Part shown: positions 18,180 through 27,146 of the stretch, one piece after another
Layout of the letters: every line of letters starts with the position of its first letter
Position numbering within the stretch: position 1 is the stretch's first letter
Source of the DNA: Paraburkholderia flagellata
Lineage (GTDB): Bacteria; Pseudomonadota; Gammaproteobacteria; Burkholderiales; Burkholderiaceae
Direction of reading: 5' to 3'
DNA length: 64,000 nt
Assembly: GCF_021390645.1 (NCBI RefSeq)
Contig: NZ_JAJEJT010000003.1
Span: forward strand, 1,452,946-1,516,945
Notes under the pieces: model-generated
Told to the model about the DNA's origin: nothing
Databases searched by the model: none
Seen by the model: the letters and a program-made list of their open reading frames with translations, nothing else
Program-made: the position numbers and the translations under genes

Positions 18180-19014
18180 GATGGGCTCCAGTCAATGCGT
18201 GCGCTTCGGGTTCTGCTGTACGCCGCGCGTCGAGTTCCGTGCTGAGGCTTTCCCACGCGCGCTGCCGCAACGCGATGAACGCCGCTGAGTGACGCAGCGC
18301 GGCGTCGCGCGGGCGCGGCAGATCGACGTCGACGATCTCTTTCACGCGGCCGGGGCCACGGCCGAGTATGGCGATGCGATCGGAGAGAAAGATCGCCTCG
18401 TCGATGCTGTGCGTGACGAACACGACGGTCGTCGCGCTTTGCTCCCAGATCGCCAGCAATTCCTGCTGAAGCAATTCGCGCGTCTGCGCGTCGAGCGCGC
18501 CGAACGGTTCGTCCATCAGCAAGATCTCGGGGCCATACGCGAGCGCACGCGCGATGGCCACGCGCTGCCGCATGCCGCCGGAAAGCTGATGCGGATAGTG
18601 ATCGGCGAACTCCAGCAGGCCCACGAGGCGCAGAAAGCGCTCTGCCTCGCTGCGTCGTTCGGCGCGCTTCATGCCGCGAATTTCGAGCCCCGCCTCCACG
18701 TTCCTGCGCACGGTGCGCCACGGAAAGAGCGCATAGCCCTGAAACACGAAGCCGAGTTTTTGCCGCACGGCGCTCACGGGATCGCCGTCCACGCGAATAT
18801 CGCCCGAGGTTGGCAGCGTGAGCCCGGCGAGCACGTTCAGGAACGTCGACTTGCCGCAGCCGCTTGGGCCCAGCAGTGAAAGGAACTCGCCTTCGCGCAC
18901 GGCGAGATCGAAACGCTTGAGCACCGTGTGGCGCGTTTCCGTTTGCGCGTTGGTATAAGTGAGCGAGAGATCGCGCGCGACGATCTTTTCGCGTGGCGCA
19001 GTTGACGTGCTCAC
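18172..19014 (-). CDS. Sulfonate/nitrate-type ABC ATPase (SsuB/TauB-like)
   Basis: Cytoplasmic ATPase of 280 residues with Walker A GPSGCGKST, Q-loop GFVFQGYALFPW, signature LSGGMRQR, Walker B ILLMDEPFGALD and H-loop VTHSIDEA. The GPSGCGKST/FPWRTV combination is characteristic of the SsuB/TauB/NrtD family. It starts within the last 4 bases of the upstream binding-protein gene and overlaps the permease by 8 bases. Confidence 0.9.
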   Translation of the reverse strand: MSTSTAPREKIVARDLSLTYTNAQTETRHTVLKRFDLAVREGEFLSLLGPSGCGKSTFLNVLAGLTLPTSGDIRVDGDPVSAVRQKLGFVFQGYALFPWRTVRRNVEAGLEIRGMKRAERRSEAERFLRLVGLLEFADHYPHQLSGGMRQRVAIARALAYGPEILLMDEPFGALDAQTRELLQQELLAIWEQSATTVVFVTHSIDEAIFLSDRIAILGRGPGRVKEIVDVDLPRPRDAALRHSAAFIALRQRAWESLSTELDARRTAEPEAHALTGAHHV

Positions 19015-20096
19015 GAGCGTGTTCCGTTCGGCGATGCCGTCACGCTGGCCTGGGCCTCGTGCTTCGCAAACGGGTTGAAGTCGTTCGTGTAGACATCCTT
19101 GACGTTGACCTTGCCCTTCGGAATCTTGCCGGCCTGTTCGAGGATGTCGATGTAGTACTGGATGGGCGGCTCCGTGACCACGAGATCCTTCACGTAGGCA
19201 TAGCGCTCCACGAGCCGAACGTCGATGCCAAGCCGCTCGGCCGTGAGCTTGCGCGCTTCGTCGGGATGCGCATTGACCCAGTTGCCCGCCTTCGCGATGG
19301 CCGTGACGAAGTCGCGTACCGCCTGCGGGTGGGCGCGCGCGAACGCGCCGTTCACGCTATAGGGTGCCATGCCGCCGAGACCGTGATCTTCGTCCCAGTC
19401 GCTCCACAGCTTGCGCAGTTGCGGGTCGGCTTCGGCCGAGCCGGAAAAGGGCGGGTGAATGATCGCGACGTCCACGTTCTTCGTGACGAGCGCCTGCTCG
19501 GACTGATTGTCGGGCACGACGAGCCAGTTGACCTTCGAGACATTCACGCCGTGCTGCGCCAGATACTTTTTGGTGACGAATTCCGCGCACGCGCCGAAGC
19601 TGTTGAACGCCACCGTTTTACCTTCAAAGTCCTTCGGCCCGAGAATTCCCGAATCCTTGCGCACGAAATACTTCATGTGCGGCGCGTCGGGCAGCGTTTC
19701 GCCGCCTGCGGAAATGACCTTGATATCTGCGCCGCTGGCAATCGCGGAGATGACAAGCGGCACCATGCGCGTGCCGAAATCGATATCGCCGGTGCCCACG
19801 AGCGGAATGATCTGCGGCGCGGAAATCTTGCCGACATATTTGGGGCGCGTGCTCGTGTTGTCGAAGTAGCCCAGCTTGTCGGCGAGATAGACCAGGTCGA
19901 ACGCGGGATTGTCGGGATACTTGAAATACGTGATTTCCTGCTGCGCCGACGCTTGTCTTGTCGATGCGGCCGCGCTCTGCGCCTGATCTTCATGCGGCTT
20001 GCAGCCGCTTTGGAGCATCAGGGCGGCGGCAGCGCACGCGGCAAGCAGGAGGGTTCCGGCGGAGTGCCGATGGATATTCGAGGGGAACGCCTTCAT
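19011..20096 (-). CDS. Sulfonate-type ABC binding lipoprotein (SsuA/NMT1-like)
   Basis: Solute-binding lipoprotein of 361 residues. From the ATG at 20096 the signal sequence ends in the lipobox-like LQSGC. The mature protein has the SsuA/NMT1 pattern: YLADKLGYFDNT near the start, LVGTGDIDFG in lobe I and GKTVAFNSFGACAEFVTKKYL in lobe II. A frame continuing upstream to 20183 would place extra residues ahead of the signal and is rejected. First gene of the four-gene importer operon. Confidence 0.87.
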   Translation of the reverse strand: MKAFPSNIHRHSAGTLLLAACAAAALMLQSGCKPHEDQAQSAAASTRQASAQQEITYFKYPDNPAFDLVYLADKLGYFDNTSTRPKYVGKISAPQIIPLVGTGDIDFGTRMVPLVISAIASGADIKVISAGGETLPDAPHMKYFVRKDSGILGPKDFEGKTVAFNSFGACAEFVTKKYLAQHGVNVSKVNWLVVPDNQSEQALVTKNVDVAIIHPPFSGSAEADPQLRKLWSDWDEDHGLGGMAPYSVNGAFARAHPQAVRDFVTAIAKAGNWVNAHPDEARKLTAERLGIDVRLVERYAYVKDLVVTEPPIQYYIDILEQAGKIPKGKVNVKDVYTNDFNPFAKHEAQASVTASPNGTRS

Positions 20097-20281
20097 GAGT
20101 TCAGACTCGGCAACGAGCAGGGTAGGTGAGTGAATTGACGATGCTCGATGATTGTCGATCTGCAACGATTTCAGGCAAACCAACGAATTATGATTTGCTT
20201 AGTTGTTCATATCGACAAGTGCGCCAATTCGACTGTTTCTGCTGTTGCGTCGAAATATCCGCTGCCGCTGTCACACTGCGC

Positions 20282-21721
20282 TCAACGAGTCTGTTCGTTT
20301 GCCGTGCACCGGGAGCGTCCCGTTGCGTTGCGAATCGTCGCCATCAGATCGTCGGGATGCACCATCAATTCACGCACGAGGCGCAGCGTCGCGTATTGGT
20401 GAAGCACGGCATGCCAGCGTGGCGATTGCGTGAGTTGCTCCCAGACGGCATTCAGCTTTTCCGGATCTGCACGTTGCCCGTCCCACTGGGCACTGGCGAA
20501 TTCGAGGCTCGCCTGCGCGGATAGAAGCTGCATGCGGCTCGCGGCATTGAGCATTCGCGGGGCGCTTTCGGCAGCCGAATCGCAACAGTAGAGAACGGCT
20601 TTCATCAAGCCAGACTCTTCGGTGCCTTGTGCGCGTAACGATGCGCCATTCAATTGGACAGGGCCCTGCTGCGTCTCGAACGTATACACGACGTTTTCTT
20701 CGGCGTGCGCTAGCAGTCGCAAACCGCGCATGAGCCGCTGGAGGTCGGTCGTTGCGGACTCGACGGATGCCTTCGCTTCGACGAGCAGGCGCACGTTCCA
20801 GACCGGCGCGGTATCGAGGGACTTCGCGTGCTGCCGCTCCAGGAGGACCACGTCCCATTCCGTTTTTGCGCGCTCGTGCTTGCCCGGTATCGCTGCCGGA
20901 ACGCGCATCGAACTCACGACGCGGTACGCCTGCAGGTTTTCCTGCGCTGCGTTCAGCGTTTGAGCCAGGGCTTCGAGCGCCTGTACGGCCATTGCTTCGA
21001 CAGCAGCGCCGCGCCGTTGCGACGCCCGGCCTTGCGCCACGGCCGCCGGCGTACCCGGCCGTGGACCATACGCGTCCAGCAATGATGTGTACTGCTGTAC
21101 GAGTGGTTCGGACGCCAGGGTTTCGAGCCGACACAAGCGCGCGAGTGCCGGACTGTCCAGCAGATCAGCCAGTGCGCGCTCGATATCCGCGTCCTTTGCC
21201 GCAAGATCCGGCACGCTGAGAAGGGTTCGCAACGTATTGTGAAGCCCTGCGTAGTGCGACTCGTGGTGCGCGCGAGACGCGGACGAATGCAGCTGTTCGA
21301 GTGCTTCGCGCTGCCAGGCTTGCGGGGCACGCTGCTGCCTGGCCGGATGCGCGATCGCATTCACTGCGGCGTGGATCTGCCGCCGGTCCTGGTCGGCCTG
21401 CGCTGAAAGCGACGCAAACTCGCGCACCTGGGCAGCGCGGTGCCGCAGAACCATCGCCTGGAATGCGCGGTCCCCGGAATCGGCGCGTACGGCGTCGGCG
21501 ATCATGGCGGCGAGCGCATCGATAAAGAGCGGCTTGAGCGCCGGGTCGGGTGTTGCGCCGTGCGCCGTGGCTTCCCGTACTTGTTCAATGACAAGCGCCA
21601 GCGCGGTGGCCGGACTGGATTGTCGAAGCTGCATTCCTGATGCCGCAACATCTTGCGGCAAGCGATAACGACGGGGGACGTCGCGCAGGATGCTTTCGAG
21701 CAGCAGGGCGGAAGATGACAT
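20282..21721 (-). CDS. Unknown protein with a PD-(D/E)XK-like motif
   Basis: A protein of about 479 residues that I cannot assign to a characterised family. The N-terminal two thirds are predicted helical and rich in Ala, Gln and Leu. Residues about 285-320 contain TEWDVVLLE, then VRLLVEAKAS 20-odd residues later, giving Asp290...Glu315-x-Lys317. This is the spacing and hydrophobic-strand setting of PD-(D/E)XK nucleases. No signal peptide or membrane segment. Alternative starts at 21742, 21763 and 21802 exist; none has a strong ribosome site, so the N-terminus is uncertain. It stands between the sulfonate-type operon and the DUF6496 gene. Confidence 0.6.
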   Translation of the reverse strand: MSSSALLLESILRDVPRRYRLPQDVAASGMQLRQSSPATALALVIEQVREATAHGATPDPALKPLFIDALAAMIADAVRADSGDRAFQAMVLRHRAAQVREFASLSAQADQDRRQIHAAVNAIAHPARQQRAPQAWQREALEQLHSSASRAHHESHYAGLHNTLRTLLSVPDLAAKDADIERALADLLDSPALARLCRLETLASEPLVQQYTSLLDAYGPRPGTPAAVAQGRASQRRGAAVEAMAVQALEALAQTLNAAQENLQAYRVVSSMRVPAAIPGKHERAKTEWDVVLLERQHAKSLDTAPVWNVRLLVEAKASVESATTDLQRLMRGLRLLAHAEENVVYTFETQQGPVQLNGASLRAQGTEESGLMKAVLYCCDSAAESAPRMLNAASRMQLLSAQASLEFASAQWDGQRADPEKLNAVWEQLTQSPRWHAVLHQYATLRLVRELMVHPDDLMATIRNATGRSRCTANEQTR

Positions 21722-21794
21722 CGGCGGAGTTGCAGCATGCATGAGCGGAGCGATGAGGCACATAGTCTCATAACCCCGCGCGCAAGCTTGGCCG

Positions 21795-21818
21795 GGCGGC
21801 AAGGCTCGCCTTGCCGCC
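21795..21818 (-). terminator. Terminator-like hairpin after the DUF6496 gene
   Basis: A perfect 10-base stem GGCGGCAAGG/CCTTGCCGCC with a 4-base loop lies 21 bases beyond the DUF6496 stop. No T tract follows. Confidence 0.55.
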
Positions 21819-21838
21819 TGAGCCGCGCCCGCGTTGCG

Positions 21839-22366
21839 CTAGTGGCGTGTGTGCTGCGCGCGTGCGGCGCGTGTCTTCGCCGCCTTTTTTGCCGCGGCGG
21901 AACGGCCCGCCGCGCCCTTGGTCTGCGCAGCCTTTTTCGCGGCCGCCGAACGGCTTGCGGCAGGGCGGCGCGCCGCCGCGGTCTTCGCCTGCTTCGACAC
22001 GGCTTGCGGGGATGCCCCTGTCTTGCCCTCGCGCTTGAGCACTTGCGTCGTCGTGCGCGAACGTTTGGCCTTCGATTCCGTGCCCGCGCGGCCTTTCTTC
22101 TCGCCTTGGCCTGCCGCGAGATCCTTTGCGGCCTTCTTGCGCGTCGCTTCGCTGGTCGTGCTCTGCGGCGGCGGTTTCAGATCGACACCGGCGCGCCGCG
22201 CCTTCGCCAGGCCGATCGCCACGGCCTGCTTCGCGGAGCGCACGCCATGCTTGCCCGCGCGCACGCGATCGAATTCCTCCTTCACGAATTCGCCGGCCTG
22301 GGTGCTTGCGGATTTGCCCGCGCGCTTGTCGGCGCGCGCACGCTCGATCGTTTTCTTCTCCGGCAT
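21839..22366 (-). CDS. DUF6496 protein with histone-like basic tail
   Basis: A 175-residue, strongly basic protein. The N-terminal 60 residues (MPEKKTIERARADKRAGKS onward) match what I know as DUF6496, found across Burkholderiaceae. The C-terminal 60 residues are made of AAKKAA/RSAAAKKAA-type units similar to the lysine/alanine tails of bacterial histone-H1-like proteins. DNA or RNA binding is likely from composition, but the role is unknown. The ATG at 22366 has a good AGGAGA site. Confidence 0.72.
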   Translation of the reverse strand: MPEKKTIERARADKRAGKSASTQAGEFVKEEFDRVRAGKHGVRSAKQAVAIGLAKARRAGVDLKPPPQSTTSEATRKKAAKDLAAGQGEKKGRAGTESKAKRSRTTTQVLKREGKTGASPQAVSKQAKTAAARRPAASRSAAAKKAAQTKGAAGRSAAAKKAAKTRAARAQHTRH

Positions 22367-22434
22367 TTTGGCTCTCCTGAATGAGTGACCCACTCGTTCC
22401 AGCAAGCGCCGTTCCACGCATGCGCGGCAAGACA

Positions 22435-23346
22435 TCAGACCGGAACAAATGCCGGGCGCGGATCAGCCGCGAGGATTTCGGCGACGAAGTCGAGAAACAC
22501 GCGCGTCTTGTTCGGCAGCCGCCTGCCTGAGGGATGCACGCCGTGGACGGGCAACGGCGGCGGCGCGAAATTCTCCAGCACGCTGACGACCGAGCCGCTT
22601 GCAATCTCCGCTGCGAAGAGCCAACCCGGCGCCTGCACCAACCCCATATGGGCGAGGACTGCGGCACGGATCTGTTCCGCGTCGCCGGTGCGGAAATTGC
22701 CGGACGGAACATACACGCCCCGTCCTTCGACGTTCCCGAAGCGCCAGGCTCTCGGCTCGTGCATGGGCGCGAAAACGACACAGGTATGGCGCTCGATATC
22801 TTGTGGCGACTCGGGGCGCCCATGTTTTTCGAGGTATTCCGGCGTCGCGACGACAACGACCGGACTCGAGGCCAGATGCCTCGAAATCATCGAGGAGTCG
22901 GCAAGCGGTCCGCTTTTGATCGAAAGGTCGAAGCCTTCCTCGACGAGATTGATGTTTCGCTCCGTTGCGGAAAGGTCCACGCACACCTGCGGATATCGGG
23001 AGAAAAACACTGGCAGGTGCGGCACGATATACAGCCGGCCAAAAACCGGCGGCACGGTGACGCGAATCAGCCCGCTCGGGGACATCTGACCATGCCCGAC
23101 GGAAGCCTCTAGCTCGGTAAAGTCGCCGATGATGCGCAAGCCCGCTTCATAGACCGACTGACCGGTCTCGGTGAGCGTCATGCTGCGCGACGTGCGCCTG
23201 ACCAGTTGAGCGCCAAGATGGCGTTCGAGCGAGGCGATCTGCTTGCTGACCGCAGGCTGGCCCACGCCGATGTCGCGCGCCGCCGCAGCGAAACTCCCGC
23301 TTTCGACGATGCGAATGAAAAGTTTGAGCGCGTCGAGCCGGTCCAT
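22435..23346 (-). CDS. LysR-family transcriptional regulator
   Basis: A 303-residue regulator. Residues 1-60 form the winged helix-turn-helix (FAAAARDIGVGQPAVSKQIASLERHLG), followed by the two-lobe effector domain. It is divergent from the alpha/beta hydrolase gene at 23468, with a T-N11-A-type palindrome between them, so it most likely controls both genes. It resembles the large CrgA/PecT-like branch, which gives no ligand. Confidence 0.9.
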   Translation of the reverse strand: MDRLDALKLFIRIVESGSFAAAARDIGVGQPAVSKQIASLERHLGAQLVRRTSRSMTLTETGQSVYEAGLRIIGDFTELEASVGHGQMSPSGLIRVTVPPVFGRLYIVPHLPVFFSRYPQVCVDLSATERNINLVEEGFDLSIKSGPLADSSMISRHLASSPVVVVATPEYLEKHGRPESPQDIERHTCVVFAPMHEPRAWRFGNVEGRGVYVPSGNFRTGDAEQIRAAVLAHMGLVQAPGWLFAAEIASGSVVSVLENFAPPPLPVHGVHPSGRRLPNKTRVFLDFVAEILAADPRPAFVPV

Positions 23347-23371
23347 CGTTTCTTCCTCAAAACTTCCTGAT

Positions 23372-23390
23372 TGGAATGGATTCTATTCCA
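23372..23390. promoter_or_regulatory. LysR-type operator candidate
   Basis: TGGAAT and ATTCCA are perfect inverted halves separated by 7 bases, lying 26 bases from the LysR start. The 8-base half site ATTGGAAT appears again near 23413, closer to the hydrolase gene. This layout fits LysR recognition and activation sites. Confidence 0.5.
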
Positions 23391-23467
23391 TCAGGCCTTC
23401 TTCCATGCGGTGATTGGAATCGATATCGTCATGCCCATCGACGACGCACTCACGCAACGAAGGAGCC

Positions 23468-24406
23468 ATGATGAGCATCGGACAACGCGCAAACCTGATC
23501 GAAATGCGGCACAGCCTGAGCGATAGCGACCGTGACGCAGCGAGGGCCGCGATCGCGCGCATGCAACGGCATTTCAGCGATTTCAATGGAACGATGCGCG
23601 AGGCGTACGACGCCATGACCGTGCAGACGCCGGTGGCGGAGGGCGTGGGTCTCGAAAGCGTCGGAAATGCGGACGTAGAGGGATGGTGGATCCGGCCACG
23701 ATCCGCGCCGGCCCATCGCGCGATCCTGTTCCTGCACGGCGGCGCCTTTGTGCTCGGGTCTGCGAGCGGGTATCGCGGCTTTGCGAGTCAGATCGCGGTG
23801 CGCGCGGGCGTTGACACTTTTGTTCTCGACTATCCGCTTGCGCCTGAGCATCCGTTTCCCGCGGCGCACGATGCCGTGTTAGCCGCGCTGCGGTGGCTGG
23901 CGAACTGCGGCATACGCGAAGTCGCCCTCATTGGCGATTCAGCAGGCGGCGGCCTGGCGCTTGCGGTTCCGGGCGTGGAGGAGCGCCGGGCGTTGAACAT
24001 CGCGAGCGTAGCCGCTTTTTCGCCGTGGGTTGATCTTGCGTTCACGGGGCCGTCGTTCCATAGCGAAGCGACCCACGATCCGGTCTTGACGCGGCCCGTG
24101 CTCGCCAATGCCGCCGCGGCGTACCTTGGCGCTGCCGATCCCACGGATGGACGCGCGTCGCCGCTGCATGCCATTCCCGCGCGCCTGCCGCCCATCGCGC
24201 TCCAGGTGGGCACGGACGAACTCCTGTTCGACGACGCGCGGCGTTATGCGGCGGCTGCGGCAGAGCAGGGCAACACGGTGCAGCTGGAAGTCTACGAAGG
24301 ACTGCACCACGTGTTCCAGCGATCCACCCATGAACTGGCGAGCGCCGGGTACGCGTTGGATCAGGTGGCGAGATTCATCTCGCGAAACTGGACGCTTGAC
24401 GCTTAA
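23468..24406 (+). CDS. Alpha/beta hydrolase of the HSL (lipase/esterase) family
   Basis: Cytoplasmic esterase of 312 residues in the hormone-sensitive-lipase group. The oxyanion motif HGGAF and the nucleophile motif GDSAGG (Ser158) are intact, and Asp in GTDELLFDD and His in GLHHVF complete the triad. The ATG at 23468 has an AAGGAG site. Substrates in this family are short-chain acyl esters; the physiological one is unknown. The divergent LysR gene is the probable regulator. Confidence 0.9.
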   Translation: MMSIGQRANLIEMRHSLSDSDRDAARAAIARMQRHFSDFNGTMREAYDAMTVQTPVAEGVGLESVGNADVEGWWIRPRSAPAHRAILFLHGGAFVLGSASGYRGFASQIAVRAGVDTFVLDYPLAPEHPFPAAHDAVLAALRWLANCGIREVALIGDSAGGGLALAVPGVEERRALNIASVAAFSPWVDLAFTGPSFHSEATHDPVLTRPVLANAAAAYLGAADPTDGRASPLHAIPARLPPIALQVGTDELLFDDARRYAAAAAEQGNTVQLEVYEGLHHVFQRSTHELASAGYALDQVARFISRNWTLDA

Positions 24407-24414
24407 GGCGTGCC

Positions 24415-25953
24415 TCAGCCCCGCTTGCGCACCTGCCCGACGGCGCGCTCGCGCGCCGCCTGCGCCTGCTGGACGAGCCGGTAGGCGGTGTAGTACTTGT
24501 AGATATTGCGCACGTAAGTGGTCGTCTCCAGCCCGATCTTCTCGCCAGCCACGATCTCGACGTTATTGAACCATTTGTCGGGCGAGAGCCCTTGGTCGGC
24601 TGCTTCGGTGCGCAGCTTCGCGATCCTCGCCGGACCCGCGTTGTAGCTCGCGAACGCGAAGAGGGCGCGATCCGAGTCGGAAAAATGCGCATCCGGGAAG
24701 TAGCGGGACATCAGGAGGTCCAGGTATTTCGCGCCGGCATGGATGTTCGATTCCGTCACGCGGATGTCGCCGACGTCCAGTTCCTTCCCGGTCGCCGGCA
24801 TGAGCTGCATGATGCCGATCGCACCTACGTGGCTGCGTGCATTCTGGTTGAGCTGCGATTCCTGGAACCCCTGCGCGGCAAGCATCAATGGATCGAAGCG
24901 ATATTGCGCACCGTACTTGTCGAACAGACCGATCATTTGCTTGAAGCGCTTAAGTTCCGCTTCCTCGGTATTGCTGGTGATCTGCTTGACGCGCTGCAGT
25001 TCCTGCTTCAGGCGCACTTCCGCCACGCTGTGCTTTTTCACGTAGCCAACGTAGAAGTCGGTGATGGCCTGCTGGAGTTTGGGACTCTGCTTGCGAATCG
25101 CCCAGCCTATGTAGCCAGCGTCGCGCACGGCCATGTCGTCGTGCACCACGATGCTGGGCAGCACCTGCGCCCAGAAATCTGCCTTCCAGTCGTCGACGAC
25201 GAGGATCTGGACGAGCCCGACATTGAGCATCTCCATGGCGTCCTCGTCCTCGAGCGCGTCGGGCAGCATCACCAGCTTCATCGGCGGCTTGCCGTCTTTT
25301 TTGAAGCGTGCGTTCAGAGCGTTGAGGCTCTCGAAGTAGCTGCTGCTCGCGCGGACGTGCACTGTCTTGCCGCTCAGGTCGTCGAGCTTCGCGAGCGCGG
25401 GTGACTTCGGGCCGGTGACGATCAATTCGCGAACTGGCGGTCGGTCTCGCGGCGCGACGAAGTCGACTAGCTTCAGCCGCGTTTCCGTGGCGGTCAGATT
25501 GCCGGCGGCAATGTCGCCCTTGCCGGCCAGGAGACCCGGAATAAGCTGGTCGCGCGTCGTCGGGATGATCAGGAGCGTCAATGGACGTTTGCCGAGACGG
25601 CTCCGGTACTTCTTGTTCAGGTAGCGCTCGAAGTCGCGCATGAGCCCGGCGGTCAGCCCGCGCTCATGGCCGAGTTCGTTGAAATAGAGTGTCCTGCTGT
25701 ACGGCACCAGGACGCGGATCAGCCGACGGTCGATCATGGCGTCGAAATCGCCAAAGCTCGGCTGGTTCGTGATGTCGATCCGGCGGGCTGCCGCTGCAGG
25801 CCGCCGCGGTGGCGCACCGACTGGCGCTTTCGTCGCGGCCTGTGACGCAGCGGCTTGCGCAGGCGTTCCCTGGGCCGCGAGGCAACCTGCCTGCCGGCCG
25901 GCAATGCTCATCCCGAAAGCCAGGATGAACAGCAACGTATGAACAATACGCAT
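24415..25953 (-). CDS. mltF: MltF-like lytic transglycosylase
   Basis: Periplasmic peptidoglycan-cleaving enzyme of 512 residues. After a signal sequence, residues about 60-300 form a binding-protein-like (SBP_bac_3) module and about 340-470 the SLT lysozyme-like domain. The catalytic glutamate lies in GFQESQLNQNARS and is followed by the SLT signature GAIGIMQLMPATG. This order defines MltF. The signal region contains QAGC, a weak lipobox, so membrane anchoring is possible. It converges on the hydrolase gene with 8 bases between stops. Confidence 0.87.
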   Translation of the reverse strand: MRIVHTLLFILAFGMSIAGRQAGCLAAQGTPAQAAASQAATKAPVGAPPRRPAAAARRIDITNQPSFGDFDAMIDRRLIRVLVPYSRTLYFNELGHERGLTAGLMRDFERYLNKKYRSRLGKRPLTLLIIPTTRDQLIPGLLAGKGDIAAGNLTATETRLKLVDFVAPRDRPPVRELIVTGPKSPALAKLDDLSGKTVHVRASSSYFESLNALNARFKKDGKPPMKLVMLPDALEDEDAMEMLNVGLVQILVVDDWKADFWAQVLPSIVVHDDMAVRDAGYIGWAIRKQSPKLQQAITDFYVGYVKKHSVAEVRLKQELQRVKQITSNTEEAELKRFKQMIGLFDKYGAQYRFDPLMLAAQGFQESQLNQNARSHVGAIGIMQLMPATGKELDVGDIRVTESNIHAGAKYLDLLMSRYFPDAHFSDSDRALFAFASYNAGPARIAKLRTEAADQGLSPDKWFNNVEIVAGEKIGLETTTYVRNIYKYYTAYRLVQQAQAARERAVGQVRKRG

Positions 25954-26048
25954 GGCGCCAGGGACGCGTGTTCCGCCCATTCCCATCATGTCACAACGGC
26001 ATGGGCTGGATATGGGCCGATGGTCCTATAGCGCAAGTTTTTCGGCGG

Positions 26049-26075
26049 CGCTCGACCGCCCGGTGGCGGCGAGCG
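26049..26075 (-). terminator. Terminator-like hairpin
   Basis: CGCTCG and CCGCC pair with GGCGG and CGAGCG (one bulged A, 4-base loop). It lies 10 bases beyond the stop of the small lipoprotein gene. Confidence 0.5.
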
Positions 26076-26085
26076 GGAATCGTTG

Positions 26086-26466
26086 CTACTTCGCCGACGT
26101 CATGACGTCGCAGCCGCCGTGGGTGCCGGTGTTCTTCAGGGTAAGCGTGAGCCGGCTGCCCCTGTTCGCCGTGATGATCTGCCCGTAGCTCACCGTGGGA
26201 ATGAACTGGATATCCGGCGCCACGGCCACAGGGGGATTCCTTGCCCCGTCAACGGTCAGGTCGAGCTCCACGGTGACCGAGTCGATGGCGACGCCCATAT
26301 CCTGCTTCCGGTCGGCTTGTTCTTTCCGGAAATTGCACAGGCCTGAGAGAACCTGCTCGAGGGCGGTCGGGATATCAACCGGCTTGCCCGGCGGGATCGG
26401 CGGCGTGTTGCAGCCAACGATCAAGAATGGCAAAGCGCAAAGGACCACATATCGGCAGGCGCGCAT
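26086..26466 (-). CDS. Small lipoprotein of unknown function
   Basis: A 126-residue protein with a signal sequence ending in the lipobox LIVGC (Cys19). The mature part is short, has three further cysteines and beta-rich segments (VAIDSVTVELDLTVDG, GSRLTLTLKNTG). It resembles small outer-membrane lipoproteins of Burkholderia that have no known role. It is transcribed alone and a hairpin follows. Confidence 0.7.
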   Translation of the reverse strand: MRACRYVVLCALPFLIVGCNTPPIPPGKPVDIPTALEQVLSGLCNFRKEQADRKQDMGVAIDSVTVELDLTVDGARNPPVAVAPDIQFIPTVSYGQIITANRGSRLTLTLKNTGTHGGCDVMTSAK

Positions 26467-26597
26467 CGGGTTCCCCTGTTGTGAGCCGAAGAATGGCTTT
26501 GTCGAAGGGTGCCACGTGCGGACGCCCGGTCAATCGGACCTAGGTCCTAGGGACGGCGCAATGGCCAGAAGCGACTTCGCCCGCGTTGCCCGGCGAG

Positions 26598-26999
26598 CTA
26601 GCCCGTCAAGCGCGCCCACAGCGTTCGTATGCGGCGCGCATCGTCCTCGAACAGATACGCGGCAGCGAGCGCAAACACGCCGGACACGACTCCTGTCGCG
26701 ACGTGTTCGAGAACATGAATGCGATACTGACTCGTATGAGCGTAGGCGTCGCCGATCACGGTCAGGCAGCCAACCAGCAGTGCGTTGCCATAGCGATTCG
26801 CGTACCACTTCGTCGCTGGCGTGAAGGTGAGCAGCACGGCCAGCGCGCCGGTGAAGAGCCCGGTCTTCAAGGCGATGGACCAGTGGGCCAGGCTCATGAC
26901 GTTGGTCCAGCTCCCCGGCATGCAGGTCATGCACGCGCTGGTTGGCTGCCAGAAGCGCTGGATGAAGAGTTTCATGCGGCGTTGCCATTCGCTTCCCAT
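26598..26999 (-). CDS. Small membrane protein of unknown function
   Basis: A 133-residue protein with hydrophobic segments at about residues 43-62, 72-85 and 95-118. The ATG at 26999 is preferred over an upstream one because GGGAG precedes it. Conserved-looking features are the two close cysteines in ACMTCMPGSW and a C-terminal FEDDARR. It lies downstream of the mrpX-like gene on the same strand, after a strong hairpin, so it is probably not part of that operon. Confidence 0.62.
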   Translation of the reverse strand: MGSEWQRRMKLFIQRFWQPTSACMTCMPGSWTNVMSLAHWSIALKTGLFTGALAVLLTFTPATKWYANRYGNALLVGCLTVIGDAYAHTSQYRIHVLEHVATGVVSGVFALAAAYLFEDDARRIRTLWARLTG

Positions 27000-27115
27000 G
27001 ACGTGCTCCCGGTGCGGGGTGGGCGGCCCCGCCGAAATCGTGCATCGCGAGCGCACAGTGGCGAGGCGCGCGCGGTGCGCTCCCGGCGCAAGCTACGCCA
27101 AGAGCACACTGCCAG

Positions 27116-27146
27116 CATTGAACCCGGATTCAACCCGGGTTCAATG
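27116..27146 (-). terminator. Terminator overlapping the mrpX stop codon
   Basis: A perfect 12-base stem (CATTGAACCCGG with its complement) and 7-base loop begins inside the last codons of the methionine-rich peptide gene and closes the stress operon. Confidence 0.65.
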
